Shown here in pieces: positions 8,820 through 16,177 of a DNA stretch of 17,638 nucleotides. Under the pieces are notes generated by a model. It worked only from the letters and a program-made list of their open reading frames with translations. It was not told the DNA's origin and ran no database searches. The stretch comes from DASTQL01 sp035761805. Lineage in GTDB: Bacteria > Actinomycetota > Actinomycetes > Jiangellales > Jiangellaceae. Every line of letters begins with the position of its first letter. Positions within the stretch are counted from its first letter, which is position 1. Made by a program: the position numbers and the translations under genes. Location: contig DASTQL010000205.1 of the NCBI GenBank assembly GCA_035761805.1, positions 1 through 17,638 on the forward strand. The letters run 5' to 3'.

Positions 8820-8855
8820 CCCGACGGTTGATCGTGGATTCCCTGAGGAGGGCTC

Positions 8856-9944
8856 GTGAAGAGGACAGCTCGGCTTGCCGCGCTCGTCGGGACCCTGGCG
8901 CTCGTGGCCGCCGCCTGCGGCGAGGCCCCCGAGGAAGAGACCGCGGGTGAGGACGGCGGCACCGCGACGGCGGAGGCGACCGACTTCCAGGCCTGCATGG
9001 TCACCGACTCCGGCGGCATCGACGACCGCTCCTTCAACGCCACGGCGTGGCAAGGCCTGCAGAACGCCGAGAGCGACCTGGGCATCTCGGCCAAGTACGT
9101 CGAGTCCAACGTCGAGACCGACTTCGCCCCCAACATCAACCAGCTGGTCGCCGACGACTGCGGCATCATCGTCACGGTGGGCTTCCTGCTCGGTGACGCG
9201 ACCGCCGAGGCGGCGGAGGCCAACGCCGAGGAGCAGTTCGCGATCGTCGACTTCGCCTATGACGAGCCGATCGACAACATCAAGCCGCTGATCTTCGACA
9301 CCGCGCAGGCGGCCTTCCTCGCCGGCTACGTCGCCGCGGGCACGACGCAGACCGGAACGGTCGCGACGTTCGGCGGCATCAACCTCCCCACCGTGTCGAT
9401 CTTCATGGACGGCTTCGCCGACGGCATCGCCTACCACAACGAGCAGAAGGGCACCGACGTCCAGCTGATCGGCTGGGACAAGGAGGCGCAGAACGGCTCG
9501 TTCACCGGTGACTTCACGAACCAGGCCAACGGCCAGCAGCTGGCCAACACCTTCATCCAGCAGGGTGCCGACATCATCATGCCGGTCGCCGGGCCGGTCG
9601 GCCTCGGCGCCGCGGCCGCTGCCCAGGAGGCAGGCGACGTCAAGATCATCGGTGTGGACAGCGACTGGTACGAGTCGGCCGCGCAGTACAGCGCCATCGT
9701 GCTCACCAGCGTCCTGAAGCGGATCGACAACGCGGTCTTCGACGCCACCGAGCAGGCCGTCAACGAGGAGTACTCCGCGGAGCCCTACGTCGGCACGCTG
9801 GAGAACGAGGGCGTCGGCCTCGCACCGTTCCACGACTTCGACGCCGAGGTGTCCGACGAGCTCAAGAGCGAGATCGAGGAGATCACCGGCCAGATCGTCG
9901 ACGGATCGTTGACCGTGGAGTCGCCGTCGTCGCCGACGACCTGA
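8856..9944 (+). CDS. BMP-family nucleoside-binding lipoprotein (ABC transporter)
   Basis: Extracellular substrate-binding component of a nucleoside ABC importer, anchored to the membrane by lipid. The 362-aa precursor has a basic N-terminus, a hydrophobic core and a lipobox ending in Cys21 (LVAAAC). An acidic Gly/Thr-rich linker (about 22-43) leads to the mature domain. Family marks include ACMVTDSGGIDDRSFNATAW (from residue 46), QLVADDCGIIVTVGF, AGYVAAGTTQTGTVATFGG, FMDGFADGIAYHN and GWDKEAQNGSF. GTG at 8856 has GAGGAGG 5 nt upstream, one of the best ribosome sites in the window. It is the first gene of the transport operon. The ATPase gene follows after a strong hairpin, which fits the common need for excess binding protein. 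The bound nucleoside cannot be read directly; purine or pyrimidine is possible. Confidence 0.93.
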   Translation: MKRTARLAALVGTLALVAAACGEAPEEETAGEDGGTATAEATDFQACMVTDSGGIDDRSFNATAWQGLQNAESDLGISAKYVESNVETDFAPNINQLVADDCGIIVTVGFLLGDATAEAAEANAEEQFAIVDFAYDEPIDNIKPLIFDTAQAAFLAGYVAAGTTQTGTVATFGGINLPTVSIFMDGFADGIAYHNEQKGTDVQLIGWDKEAQNGSFTGDFTNQANGQQLANTFIQQGADIIMPVAGPVGLGAAAAAQEAGDVKIIGVDSDWYESAAQYSAIVLTSVLKRIDNAVFDATEQAVNEEYSAEPYVGTLENEGVGLAPFHDFDAEVSDELKSEIEEITGQIVDGSLTVESPSSPTT

Positions 9945-9969
9945 CGTCCTTCGGGGGTGGTTGACGACC

Positions 9970-10029
9970 AACGGGGGCCCGGGAGGCGGTACCGTCCGTG
10001 CACCGGACGGCCCGCCCCGGGCCCCCGTT
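9970..10029 (+). promoter_or_regulatory. Strong intercistronic stem-loop between binding protein and ATPase genes
   Basis: A perfect 14-bp stem AACGGGGGCCCGGG (9970-9983) pairs with CCCGGGCCCCCGTT (10016-10029). Inside, GCGG (9986-9989) pairs with CCGC (10012-10015), and CCGTCCG (9992-9998) pairs with CGGACGG (10004-10010) around a TGCAC loop. About 25 base pairs fit in 60 nt. It begins 25 nt after the lipoprotein stop and ends 45 nt before the proposed ATPase start. There is no T-run, so it is more likely a partial terminator or an mRNA-stability barrier that lets the lipoprotein be made in excess. Confidence 0.65.
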
Positions 10030-10074
10030 CGTTCCGCGGTCACCGGCGACCGCGTCGGAGGGAGGCGACCCGCG

Positions 10075-11763
10075 CTGAAGCTCGAACTGCGGGGCATCAC
10101 CAAGAGGTTCGGCTCCTTGGTGGCCAACGACCACATCGACCTCACCGTCGAGCCCGGGGAGATCCACTGCCTGCTGGGTGAGAACGGCGCGGGCAAGAGC
10201 ACGTTGATGAACGTGCTGTACGGGCTGCTGCAGCCCGACGAGGGGGAGATCCTCGTCGACGGCGAGCGGCTGCGCATCGACGGTCCCGGTGACGCGGTGG
10301 CCGCGGGGATCGGCATGGTGCATCAGCACTTCATGCTCGTGCCGGTCTTCAGCGTGGCCGACAACGTCATGCTCGGCTTCGAGCACACCCGTCGTGGCGG
10401 CCTGCTCGACCACGAGGCCGCCCGGCAGGAGGTGCTCCGGCTGTCCGAGCGCTTCGGCTTCGACGTCGACCCGGACGCCATGGTCGAGGACATCCCGGTG
10501 GGCGTCCAGCAGCGGGTGGAGATCATCAAGGCGCTCGCCCGCGACGCCCGGGTCGTCATCCTGGACGAGCCCACGGCGGTGCTCACCCCCCAGGAGACCG
10601 ACGAGCTCATCGGGATCATGAAGGAGCTCAAGGCGTCGGGCACGTCGATCGTCTTCATCACGCACAAGCTGCGCGAGGTCCGGGCGGTCGCCGACCGGAT
10701 CACGGTGATCCGACGCGGCGCCGTCGTGGGGACAGCCACCCCCGACGCCACCGAGACCGAGCTCGCCTCCCTCATGGTGGGCCGCACGGTCCAGCTCACC
10801 GTGGAGAAGGAGCCCTTCGCGCCGGGTGAGCCCGAGCTCGTCGTCGAGGACCTCACGGTGGTGGACGAGACCGGCCATCTGCGGGTCGAGGGTGTGTCCT
10901 TCGACGTGCGGCGCGGCGAGATCTTCGTGATCGCCGGCGTCCAGGGCAACGGGCAGACCGAGCTGGTCGAGGCCCTGCTCGGGCTCCAGCCCGACGTCAG
11001 CGGGTCCGCCCGGCTGGCCGGCCTCGAGCTCGTGGGCGCGTCGGTCAAGGACGTCCTGGATCACGGCGTCGGCTACGTGCCCGAGGACCGCTCCCACGAC
11101 GGTCTCATCGGGTCGTTCAGCGTGGCCGAGAACCTCGTCCTCGACCGGCACGACCGACCGCCCTTCGCCCGGGGCGTCTCGATGTCGCCGGCCACCGTCC
11201 GTACCCGGGCCGCCGAGCTGGTCGAGGAGTTCGACGTCCGGACCCAGGGCGTCGACGCCCCCGCGTCCTCCCTGTCCGGGGGCAACCAGCAGAAGCTGGT
11301 CATGGCCCGGGAGATGGGTCGGCCGCTCAAGCTGTTCGTCGCGTCGCAGCCCACGCGTGGCGTCGACGTGGGCTCCGTCGAGTTCCTCCACAGCCGGATC
11401 GTCCGGGAGCGGGACCACGGCACACCGGTCCTCCTCGTCTCCACGGAGCTGGACGAGGTGCTCGGCCTCGCCGACCGCATCGCCGTGATGTACCGCGGCC
11501 GGATCGTCGGGATCGTCGGCCCCGACACCTCCCGCGACGTCCTCGGCCTGATGATGGCCGGCGTTCCCCTGGAGGAGGCGCAGCAGGCGGCGGCGGAGCA
11601 CGGGCCGACCCTGATCGGCGCGCTGGACGAGGCCGAGGACGCCGTTCCCCTGCAGGACGACCACCGGGGCGAGGTGGGCGACGGCGGCCCCGTCGGACGA
11701 CACGCCGCCCCGGTGGCCCCGGCCCCTGACCGCAGCGAGCCCCCGTCGGGAGGTGACGCGTGA
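10075..11763 (+). CDS. Nucleoside ABC transporter double ATP-binding protein
   Basis: Energises nucleoside import; two ABC domains lie in one chain of about 562 aa. Domain 1 has Walker A GENGAGKST (35-43), a degenerate signature VGVQQR (near 143-147) and Walker B VVILDEPTAVL (Asp164, Glu165). Domain 2 has a degenerate Walker A GVQGNGQTE (288-296, Lys replaced by Gln), an intact signature LSGGNQQK (from 400) and a Walker B region ending VASQPTRGVDVG with Gln in place of the catalytic Glu. This asymmetry is usual in the family. The C-terminal 50 residues are low-complexity. The first family-like residues are KLELRGITKRFG. No ATG or GTG lies in frame just before them, so CTG at 10075 with GGAGGGAGG 9 nt upstream is proposed. 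The in-frame alternative is TTG at 9961, which would translate the hairpin. The gene overlaps the next by GTGA. Confidence 0.9.
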   Translation: MKLELRGITKRFGSLVANDHIDLTVEPGEIHCLLGENGAGKSTLMNVLYGLLQPDEGEILVDGERLRIDGPGDAVAAGIGMVHQHFMLVPVFSVADNVMLGFEHTRRGGLLDHEAARQEVLRLSERFGFDVDPDAMVEDIPVGVQQRVEIIKALARDARVVILDEPTAVLTPQETDELIGIMKELKASGTSIVFITHKLREVRAVADRITVIRRGAVVGTATPDATETELASLMVGRTVQLTVEKEPFAPGEPELVVEDLTVVDETGHLRVEGVSFDVRRGEIFVIAGVQGNGQTELVEALLGLQPDVSGSARLAGLELVGASVKDVLDHGVGYVPEDRSHDGLIGSFSVAENLVLDRHDRPPFARGVSMSPATVRTRAAELVEEFDVRTQGVDAPASSLSGGNQQKLVMAREMGRPLKLFVASQPTRGVDVGSVEFLHSRIVRERDHGTPVLLVSTELDEVLGLADRIAVMYRGRIVGIVGPDTSRDVLGLMMAGVPLEEAQQAAAEHGPTLIGALDEAEDAVPLQDDHRGEVGDGGPVGRHAAPVAPAPDRSEPPSGGDA

Positions 11764-12995
11764 CCGGCACGACGACGACCGAGGCTCCCGCCCCGCCGCC
11801 CGAGGCCCCGGAGGTTCCTCAGCGCAGCCGCGGACGGGAGCTGCGCGACACGGTCGTGCTGACCGCCCTGTCCGTGCTGCTGGCCCTCGCCGTGGGCGCG
11901 GTCCTCATCCTCGTCGCCGACCCCGACGTCCAGGACGCGTCGGCCTACCTCTTCTCCAGGCCGGCCGACACCGTCTCCGCGGCCTGGGACGCGGTGTGGA
12001 GCGCCTACGTCGCCCTCTTCCAGGGCGCGTTCTTCGACCCCAGCGCTGCGACCTTCACCGCGGCCGTCCGGCCGGTCACGGAGTCGTTGGTCTTCGCGGT
12101 CCCGCTGATCGCCGCCGGCCTCGCCGTGGGCCTGGCCTTCCGGGCCGGCCTGTTCAACATCGGCGCCGAGGGCCAGATCATCCTCGGCGCGGTGTTCGCC
12201 TCGTACGTCGGCTTCGCCTGGGGGCTCCCGCCGGTCGTGCACGTGCTCGTGGCGTTGGCGGCGGGGGTGCTCGGGGGGGCGATCTGGGGCGGCATCCCCG
12301 GCTTCCTCAAGGCACGCACCGGTGCGCACGAGGTCATCACGACCATCATGCTCAACAACATCGCGCGGTTCCTGCTCGCGTACCTGCTGTCCACGGCTGC
12401 CTTCCAGCGCCCGGGCCGCAACGACCCGATCAGCCCCGTGGTCCGCGACAGCGCCGAGCTGCCACTGCTGCTCGGCGGCTGGTCGCGGCTGCACGCGGGG
12501 CTCATCGTCGTCCTCGCCGCTGCGGCGGGCGTCTGGTGGCTGCTCAACCGCAGCACCATCGGCTTCAAGTTCCGCGCGGTGGGGGCCAACCCCTGGGCAT
12601 CGCGCACCGCGGGCATCCGGACCGGTACGACCACCTTCCTGGTCATGGCCTTCGCCGGCGGCCTGGCCGGTCTCGCCGGAGCGTTCCAGATCCTCGGCAC
12701 CGAGAAGGCGCTCACCGGCGGCATCTCCGCCGGGATCGGCTTCGACGCGATCACCGTCGCCCTGCTCGGGCGCGGCAGCCCCATCGGCATCGTCCTCGCG
12801 GGCGGCCTCTTCGGCGCCCTGCGGGCAGGCGGCGTCACCATGCAGGCCCGGACCGGGACGCCGATCGACATCGTCCTCGTCGTGCAGTCGCTGATCGTCC
12901 TCTTCATCGCGGCACCACCGCTGGTGAGGGCGATCTTCCGGGTCAAGGCGGCCGACGTCGGGACCATGCAGGTCTCGAAGGGGTGGAACGCATGA
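11760..12995 (+). CDS. Nucleoside ABC transporter permease, first subunit
   Basis: Membrane subunit of the BMP-type nucleoside importer, in the branched-chain/ribose permease superfamily (BPD_transp_2). The 411-aa protein starts with a Pro-rich cytoplasmic stretch and a first helix at about 32-53. The core opens with the family motif FRAGLFNIGAEGQ (127-139) and later has TGAHEVITTIMLNNIARFLLAY and FKFRAVGANPWASRTAGI, which are ATPase-coupling and family motifs. GTG at 11760 overlaps the ATPase stop by 4 bp and has GGGAGG 6 nt upstream. The 3' end overlaps the second permease by ATGA. Two different permeases in tandem fit the known heterodimeric architecture of these systems (compare YufP/YufQ of Bacillus). 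Confidence 0.94.
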   Translation: MTGTTTTEAPAPPPEAPEVPQRSRGRELRDTVVLTALSVLLALAVGAVLILVADPDVQDASAYLFSRPADTVSAAWDAVWSAYVALFQGAFFDPSAATFTAAVRPVTESLVFAVPLIAAGLAVGLAFRAGLFNIGAEGQIILGAVFASYVGFAWGLPPVVHVLVALAAGVLGGAIWGGIPGFLKARTGAHEVITTIMLNNIARFLLAYLLSTAAFQRPGRNDPISPVVRDSAELPLLLGGWSRLHAGLIVVLAAAAGVWWLLNRSTIGFKFRAVGANPWASRTAGIRTGTTTFLVMAFAGGLAGLAGAFQILGTEKALTGGISAGIGFDAITVALLGRGSPIGIVLAGGLFGALRAGGVTMQARTGTPIDIVLVVQSLIVLFIAAPPLVRAIFRVKAADVGTMQVSKGWNA

Positions 12996-14293
12996 GCACC
13001 GCGACCCTGACGCCTGCCGCGCCCGCCGGCGCACCCGAGCCGCAGCAGGTCGTGGAGCGGCCGCCCAGCTGGCGGGTCCCGATCACGCTGGGTGTGTTCG
13101 CCCTCGTCGCCCTGGTCGCCTTCGGCCTCGGCGCCGACGCCGACGAGACGAGCACGTTCGGCATCACCCTGGGCACCGACCCCCTGCTGCGGATCCCCGA
13201 CGTCGCGCTGCCCACCCGGGTCACGGCGATCGTGCTCTCGCTCGGCTGCGTGGCGCTGACGGTCGTCGCCGCACTCCGGGTCCGCCAGCGTCGCAAGATC
13301 CCGCTCTGGGTCACCATCGGCTTCGCCGCCCTGTGGCTGCTGGCCTTCCTGGTCTGGGCCATCGCCGGCAACACGATCTCGTTCACCGGCCTCCTGCGGG
13401 GCACCGTCCTGCTGGCCGTGCCGCTGGTCTTCGGTGCGCTCTCAGGCGTGCTCTGCGAGCGCTCGGGGGTCATCAACATCGCCATCGAGGGCCAGCTCCT
13501 CGCCGGTGCCTTCCTGTCGGCGGTCGTCGCCAGCCTGACGGACAGCCTCTGGCTCGGCCTGATCGCCGCTCCCGTGGCCGGCCTCTTCGTCGCGATCCTG
13601 CTCGCGCTCTTCACCATCCGCTACTTCGTCGACCAGATCATCGTCGGGGTCGTGCTCAACGTCCTGGTCATCGGCCTGACCGGCTTCCTGTACGGCCGGG
13701 TGCTGTCCGCCAACCAGGACGTGTGGAACCAGCCGGGGACCTTCGGCCGGATCAAGATCCCCGTCCTCGGCGACATCCCGATCCTCGGCCCCGTGCTCTT
13801 CGACCAGTCGATCATCGTCTACCTGATGTACGTCACCGTGGCCGTGGTCCAGGTCGCCCTGTTCAAGACGCGGTGGGGTCTGCGGGTCCGGGCTGTCGGC
13901 GAGCACCCGACGGCGGCGGACACCGTCGGCATCAAGGTCAACCGCACCCGGGTCAAGAACGTCCTGCTCGGCGGTCTGGTGGCCGGCCTCGGGGGCGCCT
14001 TCTTCACCCTGGGCTCGGTCGGCGCCTTCGGCCGGGAGATGACGGCGGGCCAGGGCTTCATCGCCCTCGCCGCCATGATCTTCGGTCGGTGGTCGCCCGT
14101 CGGCGCCCTGTTCGCCGCGCTGCTCTTCGGCTTCGCCAACAGCCTGCAGAGCATCCTGGGCATCATCGGGACCCCGATCCCCAGCGAGTTCATGCTCATG
14201 GCGCCCTACCTCGCGACCCTCTTCGCGGTGGCCGGGCTGGTTGGGCGCGTCCGCGCCCCGGCCGCCGACGGTCAGCCGTACGTCAAGGCGTGA
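12992..14293 (+). CDS. Nucleoside ABC transporter permease, second subunit
   Basis: Partner permease of the nucleoside importer. The 433-aa protein has the family motif CERSGVINIAIEGQ (155-168), then DQIIVGVVLNVLVIGLTGF, LRVRAVGEHPTAADTVGI and GFANSLQ. The part that resembles the usual permease of about 310-320 aa begins near residue 133. Before it is an extension of about 130 residues with three likely helices (about 31-48, 78-95 and 105-126). The ATG at 12992 overlaps the preceding stop as ATGA, and the 3' end overlaps cdd as GTGA, so translation through the operon is probably coupled. Confidence 0.94.
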   Translation: MSTATLTPAAPAGAPEPQQVVERPPSWRVPITLGVFALVALVAFGLGADADETSTFGITLGTDPLLRIPDVALPTRVTAIVLSLGCVALTVVAALRVRQRRKIPLWVTIGFAALWLLAFLVWAIAGNTISFTGLLRGTVLLAVPLVFGALSGVLCERSGVINIAIEGQLLAGAFLSAVVASLTDSLWLGLIAAPVAGLFVAILLALFTIRYFVDQIIVGVVLNVLVIGLTGFLYGRVLSANQDVWNQPGTFGRIKIPVLGDIPILGPVLFDQSIIVYLMYVTVAVVQVALFKTRWGLRVRAVGEHPTAADTVGIKVNRTRVKNVLLGGLVAGLGGAFFTLGSVGAFGREMTAGQGFIALAAMIFGRWSPVGALFAALLFGFANSLQSILGIIGTPIPSEFMLMAPYLATLFAVAGLVGRVRAPAADGQPYVKA

Positions 14294-14727
14294 GCACCGA
14301 ACCGAGCGGTGGCGAGCGCCGGGTCGACTGGCCGGCGTTGCGCGCGCTGGCGCTCGAGGTGATGCGCCGCGCATACGCGCCGTACTCGGACTTCCGCGTC
14401 GGGGCGGCAGCCCTGGTCGACGACGGCCGGACGGTCGTCGGGTGCAACGTCGAGAACGCCGCCTACGGCGTCACGCTGTGCGCGGAGTGCGGCCTGGTGT
14501 CGTCGCTGCACGCCACGGGCGGCGGCCGGCTGGTCGCCTTCACCTGCGTCGGCGGCCACGGGCAGCTGCTCATGCCGTGCGGGCGCTGCCGCCAGCTGCT
14601 CTGGGAGAACGGCGGGGGCGACCTGCTCGTCGAGACGCCGGAGGGGGTCCTCACCATGCGCGAGGTGCTTCCGCAGGCCTTCGGCCCCGAGGACCTCGTG
14701 GCCGAGCGCGACGCCGGCGGCGCCTGA
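14290..14727 (+). CDS. cdd: Cytidine deaminase
   Basis: Zinc enzyme that hydrolyses cytidine and deoxycytidine to uridine and deoxyuridine. At 145 aa it is of the short homotetrameric type. Seen: Cys64 and the catalytic Glu66 in TLCAECG, Cys97 and Cys100 in PCGRCRQLLWE completing the three-cysteine zinc site, and the nucleoside-binding segment CNVENAAYG (Asn53, Glu55). YAPYSDFRVGAA (29-40) is the conserved N-terminal motif. The GTG at 14290 overlaps the second permease stop by 4 bp. Being coupled to the importer suggests that cytidine or deoxycytidine is among the imported substrates; that is inference. Confidence 0.96.
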   Translation: MSTEPSGGERRVDWPALRALALEVMRRAYAPYSDFRVGAAALVDDGRTVVGCNVENAAYGVTLCAECGLVSSLHATGGGRLVAFTCVGGHGQLLMPCGRCRQLLWENGGGDLLVETPEGVLTMREVLPQAFGPEDLVAERDAGGA

Positions 14728-14759
14728 ACGCCGCTCGGCAGCGCCTTGGCTGCTGAGTG

Positions 14760-14796
14760 CCGCCTTCGGCGCGTCCGCCCGCGGGCTCGAAGGCGG
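14760..14796 (+). terminator. Candidate terminator hairpin between cdd and deoA
   Basis: CCGCCTTCG (14760-14768) is the exact reverse complement of CGAAGGCGG (14788-14796), a 9-bp stem with a 19-nt GC-rich loop that itself holds the palindrome GCCCGCGGGC (14777-14786). Only TTCC follows, not a T-run. A second small inverted repeat, TCCGCC/GGCGGA, lies at 14817-14838. It may end or attenuate the transport operon before deoA. Confidence 0.45.
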
Positions 14797-14878
14797 TTCC
14801 GTAGGGGCCGCCGACATCCGCCGTACGCCATGGGCGGAGTGGCTGGCCGGGACCCGCCGCGGGCGGCATGATCGCGGC

Positions 14879-16177
14879 ATGACCGAGCCGTACGACGCCG
14901 TCGACGTGATCCGGGCCAAGCGCGACCGGGGCGTGCTCGACGACGGGCAGATCGACTGGGTGATCGACGCCTACACCCGAGGGGCGGTCGCCGACGAGCA
15001 GATGGCCGCGCTGGCCATGGCGATCCTGCTCAACGGCATGACGAGGGCCGAGATCAGCCGGTGGACGGACGCGATGATCCGCAGCGGGTCGCGGATGGAC
15101 TGGTCGGGGGTCGGGCGGCCGACGACCGACAAGCACTCGACCGGCGGTGTGGGGGACAAGATCACGTTGCCGCTCGCGCCGCTGGTGGCCGCGTGCGGTG
15201 CCGCCGTCCCCCAGCTCTCCGGGCGCGGGCTCGGGCACACCGGCGGGACGCTCGACAAGCTGGAGTCGATCCCGGGGTGGCGGGCGTCGCTGACCGCCGA
15301 CGAGATCCTCGCCCAGCTGCGTGACGTGGGCGCGGTGGTGTGCGCCGCGACCGGAGACCTCGCCCCGGCGGACAAGAAGCTCTACGCGCTGCGGGACGTC
15401 ACCGGCACCGTCGAGGCGATCCCGCTCATCGCGAGCTCGATCATGAGCAAGAAGATCGCGGAGGGCACCGGCGCCCTCGTCCTCGACGTCAAGGTCGGCT
15501 CGGGTGCCTTCATGAAGGACGTGGACTCGGCACGCGAGCTGGCGCGCACGATGGTCGACCTCGGGACCGACGCCGGCGTCCGTACGGTGGCGGTGCTGAC
15601 CAACATGCAGACGCCGTTGGGGCTCACCGCGGGCAACGCGCTGGAGGTCCGCGAGTCGGTCGAGGTCCTGGCCGGCGGCGGCCCCGACGACGTTGTCGAG
15701 CTCACCGTGACGCTGGCCCGCGAGATGCTGGAGGCCGCCGGGATGTCCGGCGCCGACCCGGCGGACGCCCTCCGGGACGGCCGGGCCATGGACGTCTGGC
15801 GGCGCATGATCGCCGCGCAGGGCGGCGATCCGGACGCCGACCTCCCAACCGCCCGGGAGACCCACGAGGTGCTGGCCCCGGCGGACGGGACGCTGGTGTC
15901 CCTCGACGCCCTCGCCGTGGGGGTGGCAGCGTGGCGACTGGGCGCCGGCCGGGCCCGCAAGGAAGACCCGGTCCAGGCCGGTGCGGGTGTGCAGATCCAC
16001 GCCAAGCCGGGAGCGCAGGTGCGGGCGGGGGAGCCGCTGATGACCCTGCACACCGACGAGCCCGCCCGGTTCGAACGGGCCCTGGCCGCGCTCGAGGGCG
16101 GCTACCAGATCGTCCCCGCGGGCGGGCGACCCGACCTCCTCCCGCTCGTCGTCGAGCGCATCACGGCAGAGTCGTGA
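14879..16177 (+). CDS. deoA: Thymidine / pyrimidine-nucleoside phosphorylase
   Basis: Phosphorolytic cleavage of thymidine or deoxyuridine (and uridine, if of the broader Pdp type) to the base and (deoxy)ribose-1-phosphate. The 432-aa protein has the phosphate-binding KHSTGGVGDK (85-94) and the family signature SGRGLGHTGGTLDKLE (114-129). Arg172, Ser187 and Lys191 (in LYALRDVTGT and ASSIMSKKIAEG) match the nucleobase-binding residues of E. coli thymidine phosphorylase. Family length is normal. The ATG at 14879 has no clear ribosome site. CATGAT (14867-14872) ends six bases upstream and is a weak -10 match, so a leaderless start is possible. It lies 151 bp after cdd with a candidate terminator between them. 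The 3' end overlaps the convergent MEDS gene by 17 bp. Thymidine versus broad pyrimidine specificity is not settled by sequence alone. Confidence 0.94.
   Translation: MTEPYDAVDVIRAKRDRGVLDDGQIDWVIDAYTRGAVADEQMAALAMAILLNGMTRAEISRWTDAMIRSGSRMDWSGVGRPTTDKHSTGGVGDKITLPLAPLVAACGAAVPQLSGRGLGHTGGTLDKLESIPGWRASLTADEILAQLRDVGAVVCAATGDLAPADKKLYALRDVTGTVEAIPLIASSIMSKKIAEGTGALVLDVKVGSGAFMKDVDSARELARTMVDLGTDAGVRTVAVLTNMQTPLGLTAGNALEVRESVEVLAGGGPDDVVELTVTLAREMLEAAGMSGADPADALRDGRAMDVWRRMIAAQGGDPDADLPTARETHEVLAPADGTLVSLDALAVGVAAWRLGAGRARKEDPVQAGAGVQIHAKPGAQVRAGEPLMTLHTDEPARFERALAALEGGYQIVPAGGRPDLLPLVVERITAES

Larger units (their letters stand above)
8551..8855. other. 305-bp intergenic region upstream of the nucleoside transport operon
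   Basis: No believable gene; short open frames here lack family resemblance. It contains, in order, a candidate terminator hairpin (8554-8574), a 6-bp hairpin ATGCCC/GGGCAT (8589-8604), a nested stem structure (8605-8646), a stretch of about 160 bp with nothing recognised, and a -10-like element (8814-8819). A strong ribosome site precedes the lipoprotein gene. Confidence 0.6.

Noticed and set aside
8644..8859. Small open frame of 71 codons before the lipoprotein gene
   Set aside because: No ribosome site, Arg-rich composition, and it runs into the promoter and ribosome site of the lipoprotein gene.
9961..10074. TTG at 9961 as start of the ATPase
   Set aside because: Would encode a Gly/Pro/Arg leader across the strong hairpin with no properly spaced ribosome site. 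Kept only as an alternative.
11073..13034. Long minus-strand open frame (653 codons) opposite the transporter genes
   Set aside because: Product is Arg/Gly/Asp-rich with no family motifs and is antisense to two well-supported genes. It is the usual consequence of GC-rich third positions.
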